Origin: Magnaporthiopsis rhizophila
Lineage: Eukaryota; Ascomycota; Sordariomycetes; Magnaporthales; Magnaporthaceae
NCBI GenBank assembly: GCA_003049465.1
Contig: PYSS01000059.1
Location: 124,001-188,000, forward strand
Length of the DNA stretch: 64,000 bases
Direction of reading: 5' to 3'
Translations under genes and position numbers: made by a program
Shown: piece after piece, positions 29,820 through 41,943 of the stretch
Position numbering within the stretch: the stretch's first letter is position 1
Layout: each line of letters begins with the position of its first letter
The notes under the pieces: generated by a model
The model's database searches: none
What the model saw: the letters and a program-made list of their open reading frames with translations, nothing else
What the model was told of the DNA's origin: nothing

Positions 29820-32800
29820 TCAGTCAAACACATCAGTGGCGTACCGCACGTTCCTCAAATCGTCAAAGTACCGCCTGGCGTCGTCCTCGGAACACTCCTT
29901 GCCCAGCTCGCGCGCCTTGGCCATGCGGATGCGGACCATGGCGTCCATGACGCTCTGCGAGACGCCCCTGCTCCCGCAGACCATGACCTTGGCCCCGCCC
30001 TGCCACAGCTCCGAGAGCCGGTCGCTGTCCTCGAGGATGACGTCCTGCACGCGCTTGGGGTCCGTCGCCGCGCGGCTGAAGGCGCGCCGCACCTCGACGG
30101 CGCCCAGCGCCTCCCAGGCGTCGAACTCGTCGCGGTACAGGTCGTCGACGCCCGCGTCGCGGCAGCCGTAGTACAGCAGCGCCGGTGCCAGCCCCTGCCG
30201 GCCCGCCGAGATCATGGCGGCCCGCTCCTGCACGAAGCCGCGGAAGGGCGCTAGGCCCGTGCCGGCGGCCACGCAGAGCAGAGGGGTGCGTTCCGGGTCC
30301 GACGGGAGGCCAAATGCCACGTGTGACGGTCGGACGGCCACGTGCACCGAGTCGCCGGCCCCGAGCGAGGCCAGGTACGACGTCGCCACGCCCACGTGCC
30401 GGCCCTGGCCGGACAGCGAGGGCGCGTCCAGGACCGAGAAGGTGAGGGTGACGTGGCTGGGGTTCCAAAGGGGCGATGACGAGATGGAGCTGTAAAAGGA
30501 AAAAGCCAGTCAGCATTTTTGGTATATTGTCAACAACAAGTCGGCTGCAACTCACTATTGCCGAACCCGCATCGGCGGCATCATGGCTAGAAACGAGCCG
30601 ATGGGTAGCTCGATGGACGCAAAGCGGTCGAGGACGTCGAGAACGGACACGCGCTTGGCCCCAATCTCTTCGGTGTAGGCGTCGGCCGCGAGGCGGCCCA
30701 GCTCTTGCTTGGTGGCGTCGTCGGCCGCCGCGTCTTGCAGAGCAAGCAGGTTCTAAACGATCATGTTAGCAATGGCTCGGACATGTACAAACTAAAAAAA
30801 AAAAAAAAGAAAAGAATTACCCTCTTAGTCGCCGGCTGCGACAGCTCAACGTACGAGCTGAGCACCTCAAACACGGGAACGGAAGCGTTGACGGGCAGCG
30901 CCGTCTGGCTGTCGGGCGACTCGATGGTGACGTGTGCGTCGCGAGCAAGGCGGAACCGGCGCAGCGCCCTCTGCACCGTCTCGGCCGGGTTGATGGGCAG
31001 CACGGCGAGGTAGTCGCCAGCCGAGTATGTCATGCCCTCGGGCAGCGCGATCTCGATGTGCCTCTTGACGTGCTTCTCCTCTCCCGCCCCAGCCGCCGCA
31101 GCGTTGAGGGCCTTGGCCTCGACGACGCGGGCCTCCTGCACATCCTGGCGCAGCGTCGACGTGCGCGGATTCGACACGTGCACTTTGATGCGGTCGCTGC
31201 CGTCCTCCTTGGCGCCCGCGCCGCTCTGGACGCCGTAGCGCGCCGCCAGCGCCGGCCACAGCTTGTCGTCTTCCCATGTCTCAAAGTCGGTGAAGACGGC
31301 GCCCGTCGACGCGTCCGTCAGCCCCGGCTCCGCCAGCCGAGACGCCCCGAGCTGCTCGAGCGTTGTGTCGACGAGCAAGGGGATGCGGTGGTAGGTCTGA
31401 GCCCAGTCCTTGTGGCCGCAGCCGAACACGGCATACGACACGTCCTTGAGCGGCTTGTCGGCCTGGTCCGCCGCCTCGAGCCAGGCGACAAAGTGGCCGG
31501 CATTGTCGGGCGGCTGGCCCTCGTACGACGCCGTGATGACGACGACGGGCTGGTCCGTCGGCAGCCGGTCCTTGGCGCTGTCCAGGCAGTCGACCGTGAC
31601 GGCGCGGAAGCCGTGCGACGGCGCGTCGGCAGCCACGCGGCGGGCCAGGGCCTCGCACGTGCCGCTGTTGGAGCCGTACAGGACTGTCATGGGCGCTCCA
31701 GTGGCGGTGGCCGCCGCGGCGCCGCCGTCGGCCGAGCCAGCGCCCGCCGGAGCTGCCGCCTTTGCCGTGCCTGACGTGAGGCCCTGCAGGCGGCGCTCTA
31801 GGGTGGTGGGGGTCAGACCATCGCGCAGGACGGCGCGCATGTGGAAGTCCCTGGGTTTGACCGTCAGCGTCTGCTTATAGGCGAACTTGTAGTTGGCCTC
31901 GGGCACAAAGTTGAAGTTCTGCAGCAGCATGGCCATGACGAGGAGGGCCTCCTGCCAGGCGAAGGGGCGGCCGATGCAGCCGCGGATGCCGTTGCCGAAG
32001 GGCTTCCAGCAGTTGGGGAACTCCTTGGTAAGGCGCTCGAAGTTGGCGTCCATCATGCGCTCCGGCTTGAACTCGGTGGCGTCGCTGCCAAAGACGACGG
32101 GGTCCAGATGCGACTTGGCCAGCAGCAGCAGCACCACCTCGTCCTTGGCGACCTTGTACTTGCCACCAATCACCGTATCCTCGAGCGCGCCGACGCTGAT
32201 GGCGGGGATGGTGGCGTTGATGCGCAGCGTCTCGCGCAGGACGCCGTTTATGTACGGCATTTTGGAGAGGTGGTCGACCGTGATGGGGCCCTTACCGACC
32301 AGCTCGTCGACCTCGCGCTGTGCCTTCTCGTAGCAGGCGGGGTGCTTCATCAACTGGTAGAAGGCAAACGAGAGCAGGCCTGACGTCGTCTCGTGGCCGG
32401 CGATCAAAAAAGTGATGAGGTTATCCATAATGCTCTCGTCCGTCATCTTCTTGCCCGTCTTGGTGTCGACGCCGCGGAGCATGGCATCGAGGAGGTCCTT
32501 GCGTTCATTTCCCTCGCCGGCCTTGCGGGACTCGAGCACCTCGCGGGCCGTGGACCGGAGGACCTCGATATCAGATTCGAACTTCTGGTCTTGGGTGCGG
32601 TAAAAGAGCGAGGGTAGAGGTGCTCGGCGGCCGCGGTTGCCGCACTCGACGAGGAAGTCGCCCATGGCCTCGATAAAAGGGTGCAGCTCGGGCGAATAGA
32701 AGCTGTTGAAGCGGAAGCCCATGGAGCACAAAGCCAGCGTGTCCAGGGTCAGGCGGGTGAAGTCGTCCGTCACCATGATTTGGTGGTTGGGCCCGTATCG

Positions 32801-33301
32801 AGCCCACTTCAGGGCCAGCTGGGAGGCGATGTCGTGCATCTCGTCGAACATGCTCCGGATGGAGAGCGGGCCAAAGGCGGGCATCAGCACACGGTGGGCG
32901 ATGCCCCAGTTCTCCTCATCGAGCCTGGCGGAGAAGAGGCCGTCGTGGACGCCGTTGCGGACCTCGCGCAGGGTCGGGTTGATGGCCTTCCGGAAGCGCT
33001 TCTCGTCGCACACCTCGTTGACGAGGGCGCGGGTCGAGATGGTGACCAGGGTGTTGCCCGGGAACCTCATGCGGTAGATCTCGCCGTGCTTATCGGCCAT
33101 GGACAGCAGCGAGCCGAGCGGGAACTCGGAGTCGATGGCGCCGATGTTGCCCAGGAGAGGCAAGCCCGCGGGCTCGGGGATGGGGACGGTGCCATCGTCG
33201 TTGGTGGACGTCATGTTGGGTTGATCTTCTGCAGCGGCCGAGCGTTGGAGAAGCGACAGAGGCCAGTAGGATTGGGATGCAGCAGGCTGGGAGTCGGGCA
33301 T
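29820..33301 (-). CDS. CYP505 self-sufficient P450-reductase fusion
   Basis: Exons 30821-33301, 30556-30752 and 29820-30489 (introns 68 and 66 nt, donors GTAATT and GTGAGT); 1115 residues from ATG 33301, or 29 fewer from ATG 33214. The P450 half has the I-helix AGHETTSG, LRETLR (ExxR) and heme loop FGNGIRGCIGRP. It is followed by a flavodoxin domain (VLYGSNSGTCEALARRV), an FAD domain whose RQYSISSSP is rebuilt across intron 2, and an NADPH site GTGLAPFRGF. This is the P450foxy/BM3 architecture: one-polypeptide, NADPH-driven subterminal hydroxylation of fatty acids. Length is normal for the family and no key motif is missing. Intron 1 contains a 15-nt poly(T) on the coding strand. A TATA element lies just upstream. 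Confidence 0.95.
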
Positions 33302-33333
33302 GATGGGCAGGCGGGAGGGGGCCGGGCGGTCAC

Positions 33334-33343
33334 GTATATATAC
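33334..33343 (-). promoter_or_regulatory. TATA box of the CYP505 gene
   Basis: GTATATATAC lies 33-42 bp upstream of the ATG at 33301. If it sets transcription start at the usual distance, the leader before the first ATG would be very short, so initiation at the second ATG (33214) is plausible. Confidence 0.45.
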
Positions 33344-34447
33344 CCTAGGTATATACCTGTATACCTACCTCGTATACGAGAACTGCAGACGGAACGTCAC
33401 ACTACCTTTGATGGTATCACAGAGTTGCGCAAAGTTCGAGTCGACTCGAGCCTGTTGGGCGGCGGGGTCGCGGCTAGCCCAGCAAGCCTTGGCCTATAGG
33501 ATGAACCCAACGGGTCCATGGCGACTCGCGGGCATAAACAGCCTGCCGTCGACCCGCAGCTGCAGGCCGGGATAAAATGCGTGCGTGATGCTTCATTGTC
33601 ATGCCTCGGCACGTCTGGACCGTTTCCAGAAGACGTGGTCCCAAGCATGCCCCTGCCCTTTGGAGAATCTAAGGATTTCACGAAAAGGGGCAAAAGATGG
33701 GACGAGCAGAGGGCCCGACAGTCCGGCTCCGCAAGCCGGGACGTTGAGTAAACATGACGAAAGAAGAAGAAAACCTCCTGACGATGGAAAAATGAAATCA
33801 TCAATCGTCGATTTCCGATTGGTAGCCGATGTCGAGGCGGGATCCTTCAGAGGGGCTTTAGTGGGGCTGCCGCTGTTGTGTAGTGGGTTGCTGCTTGTTC
33901 CCCGCCAAGCCAGGGGAAGTCAATGAGAAACACTCTGCGAAATGCAGCACTCGATCCAAGCCCTGAACAGTTAGTTTGCCTTGATGAGCCGAGGCATCTC
34001 CACCGACGTCTGGACGGGGACTTTCCTTGCTACCGAGGCTTCTCGGTGTAGTGGCGCGTGGTGTCATTGACATCCAGAGCCGGGAACGCCGAGCTGGACC
34101 CTTGGAGGGCCAGTATTGATTGCTCACTCGTCATCTCGGGCTGTAAATCCGCCGGCCACGGAGCTCATGCTGGCGCCCGAGGTCCGGCTTTCCATCAGAC
34201 GGAGGCGGACGCCAGCCATCATCCGCCGGGGTTCGCTCTCGCGTCGGGATCAAGGGTCATTATCTTTGCATCACGCATGAAATAGTTTGTAATGGGAAGG
34301 TTGTTTACAGACCAGTACGCTGACAGTTTTATTCAAGGGACAGCCATGTTGACCGCCGGGATATCACAACAGAATCATGCTAAGAAAAGAAACAGAAAAA
34401 AAAAATGCTGACTGCCATCCGGAGGATATCAGGATACCCAAACCCTG
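33344..34447. other. Intergenic, nothing recognised
   Basis: About 1.1 kb between the CYP505 promoter and the 3' end of the DUF1810 gene. Short frames on both strands lack motifs. Confidence 0.4.
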
Positions 34448-35461
34448 CTAGTCCGTCTCCTCACTCAAGATCCTGACGGTAAAATCATCCCTCTCGCCCT
34501 CAAAAAACACATTCAGCACCTGCTGCCACAGCGGCTCCGCCGCCGCCTCCTCGTCGTCCTCGGGCTGCGCCGCCACGGCAAACAGCGTCATGGAGCTCTG
34601 CAGCTTCTTCGCGTCCCCAGACCCGCCCATGAGCTTATCGATGTTCGGCTGCGCCGGCGCCGCCGCGAGCAGCGCGCACGCCATGCGCCGCAGCCGCCAG
34701 CCCAGACGCGGGTGGTCCAGCAGCGCGCGCGCCTCGGCCAGCCCGCCGCGAACGTGGTAGAAGCGGGCTATATGGCTGCAGTCCTCGGGGGCAATGCCGC
34801 CCGCGCCCGCAACCTGCGGGAACATGAACCATATCCAGTGCGTCTGCTTGCGGCACTGGATCAGCTCTGCCAGCGCGCGCTTGTACACCTCTCCCTCCTG
34901 GCCCTGCGCCGACTCGAAGCGGTAGATGTTGTACGGGTCTATCGGGTTTTTGCTTGGTCTCGGCTTCCCGTCGTCATCCGCGTCGAGCGGGATGCTCTCC
35001 TCGTCGAATTCGTCGTGGAGGGCTTCCAGGTCGAAAACTTCGTCCTCGGCGACACCGTCAACCGTCCCAGCACCCATGTCCGTTCCCGCGTGCATTCCCG
35101 CAAAAGTCTTGAACGCACCAACGGCCCTGTCGACAATCTCCCTATCCTCGCTCGACAGACGCTTCTCGTCCGCCTCCTGCGGTGGTGTTCGGAACCTCAC
35201 CGTCTTCTTGGCCACGCGCCGCACCCCGGCCGCCCGCTGCACCTCGAGCCGCGCCAAGTGCACGCCCCGGTCGTCGTCCGTTATGCGCCGGAGGCCATCA
35301 GCCGCGGGAGATCTGCTCGACTCGCTGCTGGTGGCGGCGGCGTGGCCGGTGCCGGTGGCGCTGCTGCTGCTCTCGCCCTCGGCGTCATCATTACCGGCGG
35401 GCCACGGAGGGAGACGGACCTGGATGCGCGGCCGCTTCTTCTTGGTCTTGTTGGGTGGCAT
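34448..35461 (-). CDS. DUF1810 domain protein
   Basis: Single exon, 337 residues, ATG at 35461. The first about 180 residues are disordered: a very basic start (MPPNKTKKKRPRIQVR), Ser/Ala-rich and then acidic. The C-terminal about 150 residues carry the DUF1810 pattern: DPYNIYRFESAQ, then YKRALAELIQCRKQTHWIWFMFPQ, EARALLDHPRLGWRLRRM and KKLQSSMTLFA before ...VLNVFFEGERDDFTVRIL. The family is widespread in bacteria and fungi, alpha-helical and of unknown biochemical role. The long fungal N-terminal extension with nuclear-localisation-like Lys/Arg clusters is unusual compared with about 140-residue bacterial members. Confidence 0.85.
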   Translation of the reverse strand: MPPNKTKKKRPRIQVRLPPWPAGNDDAEGESSSSATGTGHAAATSSESSRSPAADGLRRITDDDRGVHLARLEVQRAAGVRRVAKKTVRFRTPPQEADEKRLSSEDREIVDRAVGAFKTFAGMHAGTDMGAGTVDGVAEDEVFDLEALHDEFDEESIPLDADDDGKPRPSKNPIDPYNIYRFESAQGQEGEVYKRALAELIQCRKQTHWIWFMFPQVAGAGGIAPEDCSHIARFYHVRGGLAEARALLDHPRLGWRLRRMACALLAAAPAQPNIDKLMGGSGDAKKLQSSMTLFAVAAQPEDDEEAAAEPLWQQVLNVFFEGERDDFTVRILSEETD

Positions 35462-36915
35462 CGTGGATGTTTAGGTAGGTACTTTTGAGCGTCGAGTGCC
35501 CGGTGTGCCCGCTCGCTGTCGATGATGGCAAGGATGAACCGTAGTAGATGAGGTCCCAGGAAAAGATATTATACAAAAAAAGAAAAGCAAAAGCGCGCGT
35601 ATCAGCCTTCTTATCGACCCGTGTGCTCGGTCGCCTATCAGTTCGCGGTATCCATTCGCATCCTGAGCCAAAAACGAGGACGACTGGCGGGGGCGCCGTT
35701 ATATATCAAAAGGAAATCTCGAACGGTGGCAAGGTGACAGAGTAGGGTTGATATTAGAAACGTGAGTGGGCTTTTGTCGAATGACGGCTGATCCGAGCTC
35801 CACGTCCTCGGTCGTCCTTCCATTGTTTTCCAAACCGACATCCAAGAGTCGCACCTTCCCAACTCCAAGACTTCGGCCATGCTGCCGTCAATTTGATATG
35901 AGCAAGAACATTGGAATGGCTCGGCTGCCTGCAGCTTCACACCGTCATCCACATACGGCAGGCAGGTACAAGGCACCGGGCAGGCAAAATGTTTATGTCA
36001 GCTTTCAGTGCATGTGCATCCGGATGGCAGGCTATCTACACCAAAAGAGAAAAACAAGGCTGCACATATGCAGGGCCGGTAACAGCAGCCCGTCCAGAAC
36101 AACAAGATTCTTGACCCCTCCCACACTGAACGGTCCAATCTCTCTACACGCTTGCCATCCAGTGGACCGACAGCAAAGGCTAAACTACAGATAGGCATTT
36201 TTTTTTTTTTTGCCGACGAAATAACAAGACACAAAACATTGCCAAAACAAGAAGGAAAGCGAGAACAGTCGCAAAAGTTTCGTATTCCAGAAACAGCAGA
36301 GTAAACACAGCAGTAGAAGACATGCGCGGCCAAAGGATATAATAACGTGGCTTGATAATAGGTACATGACACAACCAAAAGGAGATAGGGAGTGGAATGT
36401 ATGGGAAATATCAAACGGATGGAAACAGGCAAAGGGAAGGACATAGGAAGATAAATGAGCGTACATATGCTTTTCTCATGGCAGTACCATGACCATCCAT
36501 CCCAGTATTAAGGAACACCTTGAGGAACGGGGATATGTGGAGTGTTGCCTCCGGCTATGTTTCCCTCCACAGGTCCATGCCCGCGGAACACGGACTGAGC
36601 CTAGCAGTGGCTGTCGTAGACGGATGGTGTGCTTTGGTTCGTATGTATAAGCCCGTCCTCAGAACGCCGCGTCGCCTCGTCTAAGTCTGAGGTTTTTGGT
36701 TTTCTCTTTTTTTTTTTTTTAAGTCCCTTTTCGTTTTGTATTTTTGCTCCCTTGAGAGTCACCCCCCGAGACCCTGATTTAGAAATGTGATGCAAAGGAA
36801 AAGAAGAAAATTCGTCGTGAATGCGTAGAAGTGGGCTGTCTCCTTGACAAAGTCCAAGAGTCTAAAGGCATCTTGCCCTGGCACTCGGCGGAGCATGCGA
36901 AAACCAGGACTGTGA
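35462..36915. other. Intergenic, no gene recognised
   Basis: About 1.45 kb. Contains a 12-nt poly(T) (36199-36210), another (36708-36720) and the likely 3' UTR of the OPI1 gene. Small ORFs have no support. Confidence 0.4.
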
Positions 36916-38232
36916 TCAACCCATCTTCACGTCGCCATCGATGCCAATTTCCGTCAGAGGCTCGATGCTCTGGCGCCCAAGTGCCTCTCGCTCCTCTTGC
37001 TTCTTCTTGCCCAGGCGGGAACACCATTCCTCGGCGCTGACGATGGTGCCGTCCAGCACGCCGCTGACCTGAGCCATCATATCCAGACCCTCCTGCGCCA
37101 GGAGGAGGACGCGCTGAGCACCCTCGCGCACATCCTTCTCGCTGGCCGTCGACGGGCCGGCGGCATTGGGCTCGGCCTGGCTGGCGAGCCGGAAGCGCTG
37201 TGGCAGGCTGGTCAGGTGTCGGCGGACGAGAACCCGCGCATTCTCGGGGAGGGCACCGCCGGCGTATTTGGAAACAGTCTCGATGACGGCTCGCAGCGTC
37301 TTGAGGACATCCGACTTGAGGGCTGCGACGCGCTGCCCCAGCTCGGCGTTGTGCTCAGCCTGGCCCTGGTTTGGCTCTTCGTCAATGGCCATGACGTTGG
37401 GGTCGATGATGACGGTTATCTCGGTGGTCAAGGGGTTGCCTTCCGAGTCGGGATTCTCCTGCTTCTGCTGCCGCTCAAACTGTTCCAGTGTGGCCTTGAG
37501 GGTTCCGATGACCTTGGCGATGTGGTCGTTGGCCCACCTCAACCACTGTAGACAGTACTTGAGACTCCGCAAGCTCTCCTCGCTCATGGCGACGCTAAGT
37601 CCCGACGTGGAGAGGATGAGACGTGACTGCCAGGCACCCCCACTGCTGGACGACTGCGGGCGTGGCGACGCCATCGGCCCTGATCGCTCGTCGAGCGCGT
37701 CCTCGGTATAGGCTGGCGAGCGGTGGTCGTCGTAGGCAGGCAAGGTGTCGACTGTGCTCATCGAGGTCCTTCGCTCCTTGCTTCTGAAGGCAAAGGGGTC
37801 GAATTCGGACGGCGTCGGGGTGGTGGCGGCGCTCGTGGCCGTGGTGGGGCTCTGCCTGTCGTCATGGCCGGCGGACTTGCCTTCGTCGGATCCTTCACGA
37901 GCACCCATCATTCTCCGCCTTTTGTTCCGTGCGCCGTCGCCGGACTCGAGGTCCGACGATGGCGGCGGCTGTCTCCTGGCTCCACGCAAGAACCATCGCA
38001 CTCCGCCCTCGACTCCAGTGACGCGGCCGACGGAGCCCAGAGTATTGCCGATGGGCGTCAGGTAGCCCTCGACGTACTCGGCGCCCGACTTGAACCTGGG
38101 TGAGAAGTTCTTGGATGTGTTGTAGGCCGAGGTAGTGCCCTCGATGGTCTTGGCGAGCAACGGGTGCGAAGTGGTCAGCAGCTGAAGCAAGGGCTCAGGC
38201 TGCTGTTGTTGCTGTGGGGTCGAGACGAAATC

Positions 38233-38267
<35 letters not shown>

Positions 38268-38288
38268 NNNNNNNNNNNNNNNNNNNNN

Positions 38289-38322
<34 letters not shown>

Positions 38323-39046
38323 TCAAGCGAGTGTATCAGCGCAAAGTACCACGGCAAGGCATAGAAAGTATGACGTGCGTCTGTCTGAGACAGCACGGGG
38401 AATGCGTACCTGCGCGGAGATCCCCCAGCGCTTCGGCGGCCATGCGCACGTCTGGGTCGTCGAGACTGACACTCCCGGCCCTAGTGCCGCTCATTTCCAC
38501 GTCCATCTTTCCAGGAGAGTCGGCAGCCTGGGCATGGCTGGGACGGTAAAAGGTGGTGTAGGGGTTCAGGCTTGGCCACTCGGTTAGCCTCGGCGGCGAT
38601 GGTTGACGGCGATCGATCTGGGCCGGAGGAGACGCCGAGATCGCAGGGACGGAGCGGGGACTGAGCGAAGAGGACAGAGAATCGGTCAGGGACGAGATGG
38701 GCGGGAGCGCGGTGGCAGCGGTGTCGTTGGCAGTAGTGTTGGCGTCGTCGCTACTGGGTAATAACGAGGATTGGGCGGCAGTCAGGGGAATCGGAGCGAG
38801 TTCGTGGGTGGGGACGTCGGGGAAGGAGAGCTGATCGAGATGGTTGCCCGGGCCGCCGGTAAGGGGATGACCGAAGGACGGAGGCGATGGCAGGCCGAGG
38901 CAAGACGGCGACGGCGGCGACGGCGGCGGGTGACAGTGGGGGAGGAGAGAAGATGACTGTGGGAGGGTTGGGTGTGCGGGCTCAGCCGGGAATTTAGCAT
39001 CGTCACAGCCCTGTCGGCGCTCTCGCATGTGATGCTGGGCCTCCAT
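36916..39046 (-). CDS. OPI1: Opi1-type transcriptional repressor of phospholipid genes
   Basis: Exons 38410-39046 and 36916-38231; the phase-1 intron (donor GTACGC, acceptor AAATAG) contains an assembly gap. Predicted 650 residues, though the start at 39046 is uncertain. The conserved core is clear: DVRMAAEALGDLRADFV (Sin3-interacting-type helix) across the splice, then LLTTSHPLLAKTIEGTTSAY, YNTSKNFSPRFKSGAEYVEG and VGRVTGVEGGVRWFL. In yeast Opi1 senses phosphatidic acid at the ER and represses INO1 and other UASINO genes in the nucleus. Downstream are RNKRRRMM (nuclear-localisation-like), Ser-rich linkers and a helical C-terminal region. The first about 140 residues are Pro/Ser-rich and not conserved, so a missed 5' exon is possible. 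Confidence 0.88.
38268..38288. other. Assembly gap inside poly(T)
   Basis: Twenty-one N flanked by 33 T on each side (38235-38267 and 38289-38321), inside the OPI1 intron. The true length of the homopolymer is unknown; the coding frame is not affected. Confidence 0.95.
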
Positions 39047-41943
39047 TTTTTGTGGCGTGTGCGAAACGCTGGGGACGGCGAGCGACTCGAGCCGGACAGG
39101 ACTCTACGCTGGGCACGCACACAGGCGCAGGCACAGGGCGGAGGCTAAAGCAGACGGGACATTGCCGACATGGGACGAGGAAAAAGACAAAAAGCCAGGC
39201 CAACGAGGACCGGTGCAAGCGGCGGCGCGAGCAGGGGAGATGGCGGTTTCGCGCGGCGGTGGGTGCAGGGCGTTGGGCTACCCCTAATAAGATTGACTGC
39301 CCCCAAACTGTCAGTCAGTCAGCGTGTCGACAGAGTTTATCTTGAGCGACGGCCTTGCATGCATCATCCCAGCGTGGCCAGAGGTTGTGTCAGGGGCGCA
39401 GAGGCATGGAGCGCAGGGCGACTACCAATTCAGCCGCGGCATCATCGCACTGGCTCGTCTAATAGGGCGTACCGTACCTTGGATAGCTGCTGTCGGTCCC
39501 AGTGCCACGGTCGAGCAGTAGTGACGAGGCGGACAAATGCCAAAGTGATGGAGAAGAGACGGAGGAGAATATACAGGACTGGACAGGGAGACCAGGGAAG
39601 CAGGAAGCGGGGACCGTGGGTTAGGAGGAGGGCAGAGGACCAGCCAGAAAAAAAAGAAAAAAAAGGATGCGACCAAGGCCGGACCCTGTCGGTCGACTTT
39701 GCCCGCGGCTGCTGGATCGTGAACGTGAAAAAGAGCAAAACGGGGTTTCTTGATTGGCTCACAGGGCGTGGGCAAAAAGGCGGGATGGGCGGCGACGTGT
39801 GGGGCTGCAGGCCCCTGTGCTCTGCTGACGACCAGGGGACTTGAGATCGAGCGGTAGCGTGGGGCTGAGACAGCGCCGACCCATGTGCAATTGAGCGCGC
39901 CCGTTTCCCATGTGCTGAGCCGATGACCCCACCCAACTCCTAGCAGCTGAATCTCATGTGCCGAGCAGCAGCCAACCAGTGGGTGGAGCCCGCCTCATTT
40001 CTGTCCTCCCTGCAACCAGGCCATGGCGCCATCACACAAGACAACATGTATGAACAATTGGCAGTGGCATTGGAAAAAAACCCACGTCCAAAAAAAGAAA
40101 AAAACCGTAAGTTTAAGAAACAGAGCTGGGCGATGGGCCACGTCCTGCCGTCTGGGACGTGTTTTCCCGTCGGGCCCAGTCATGCGGTCATGTGCATTTT
40201 CTCTGGCTTGGTCAACCCCGCCAGGCTGGGTCCTGGCCAACAGAGGTTGCCCTGTTTGTTTTGTCAGGGCTGTGGCTGCTGTTTAACCCGATACGGCCGC
40301 AGAGAGTCTTGGCGACGGGATATTCTGCAAACCCGAGGCATGTGCTTGGATGGCGTCAATTGGTGCTATTTCCGTATAAGAGAGATGGATGTTAAAAACA
40401 TGCCGAGGGAATCACCTCCTCTCCTCCCATTCCCTCCCCGCCAGCGATAAGCTTCCGCTTGGGCCAAGCCGAGAATCTTGGTTCCAACCCAAGATCAACA
40501 GGCAGCTGTTCCCAAATTCCCAAGCCATGGGTTTCCCTTCCTTTCCAATGTCACTTCTCCCGTTGATTGCTGCTTCTTTACCTTTTCGATCCAGCGAGCG
40601 AAGTGACGCGGCCCACCAAAAGTGGATCCCCAGAGCTGCGGACGCATATCAGCACCACACGCTGCATCTGCCTAGCACATGCTAATAAAAGACGTTAGAC
40701 GGTTTGTTGGATGGCGCGACGGACGCGGAGGCGACGCAGATACAACAGAATGAGAAAAAGAAAAAATGGGCAAGAAGCAATTTGGGGGCGAGGGTCGCTT
40801 TGGATCAGAAACAGGAAATGATAAATAAAAAGACGAGGTGTTATGGAAGCCAGCGAAAATGGAGGCCATCATCACATGCAAGCAGCTTCCCTTGTCACTT
40901 TACCGACAATCTCCCAGAGAAAAAGCAATGATCTGCGTGGGGGTGGAAAAGCGTCTGCATATCGCCGCCTCGCGGGCAAGAGCACACAGGAATCGAACCA
41001 CGGACCATCGTGCGACCAAGGCTTCTTCTCCCACACGGTTGCCACACTGTTGCACCAGCGGCCATGCCCGTGGCTATTCCGGGCGACGCACCTGCAGAGC
41101 GGCTTTTCAACGCCGAGCAGATTCAACGAGCAAGCAGGACAGGATATGCATGCATCCCCAACCCAAGCTTAGCTTGGCGGCGTCCCGAGTCAGAGGGCAA
41201 CATGTGACCCGGGACCGGTGACTCCGAGAGCCTCCGGTGTCGGCCAGTCGATACGACACAGGCAGCCTTGTGAATTGGCACTCCAAAAAATTTGTCTGGT
41301 TCCTCTGACACCACCAAAGCAACGAGAAGTGTGCGCAAAGGCACAAAGCACTCGGGCAGTTCTTATGAAACCATGGATTTTCCTTCTTCTCCGCGCCTCG
41401 AAATCGCAAGGCCCGTCAACGGCCACACAGTCGGAGACAGGCAAAATACCTGTTCCAGTCGCGGGTTGTGATGGATTGCACTGTCTAGTGGGCGCGTTGA
41501 GAGAAGGAAGCAGAAACAAAAAAAAAGAAGCGGCGATTGAATTTTCACTTTTATGTTGATGATGGCCCGTGCTCGCGGCTCGAGTGGACCTTGCTTTCGC
41601 TGGGCGGATGATGTAAGCCAGACTGGACCCCACCACGAGGGAGCTTGGCCAGTTGTCTGTCGTTGTCGCCTGGCAAGCTTGAGACTCAGCGTAGCCAAGG
41701 CCGGTGAGAGATACGCGACTCCCGCTGCGATACGCCGACTCCTGCCCGAGCGACCGAGCGACCAAGCCCGACAATTGACCTTTCGAGAGCCTCCTGGGGA
41801 GGTCGGCGTTGCGGTGCCCCTCGAGCCGTGCCCGCCCGAGCGTCCATCTGTTCTGACGCCACCCCTCGCTGTCAACGTCCAATCCTCTGTTTCCACCGCA
41901 AGGCCAGGGCGGCCCGGTGTAGACAGCCACAGCAGCCGCAACG
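39047..41943. other. Long intergenic stretch between OPI1 and AP-1 mu
   Basis: About 2.9 kb with divergent genes on both sides. Long C/T-rich strands (for example 39440-39700 on the minus strand) fit an OPI1 leader. The plus-strand frame 39170-39844 is Arg/Gly-rich, has no motif and overlaps that leader, so it is not called. A tRNA-like element lies at 40974-41069. Confidence 0.4.
40974..41069 (-). ncRNA. tRNA-like element, degenerate
   Basis: The minus strand begins GGGCATG and ends CTTGCCC, pairing 6 of 7 bases as an acceptor stem. A D-arm CGCT/AGTG with loop GGTGCAAC follows, and an exact B-box GGTTCGATTCC lies at 40989-40999. A further helix, CGTGTG/CGCACG, is possible. The T-stem does not pair and no normal anticodon loop is seen, so this is a tRNA pseudogene or tRNA-derived element. 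Confidence 0.35.

Noticed and set aside
11370..33301. Secondary-metabolite cluster (GMC oxidase, methyltransferase, P450)
   Set aside because: Genes are spread over 22 kb with unrelated genes between them and no PKS, NRPS or terpene synthase.
39170..39844. 224-codon plus frame upstream of OPI1
   Set aside because: Arg/Gly-rich, no motif; the opposite strand looks like an mRNA leader.
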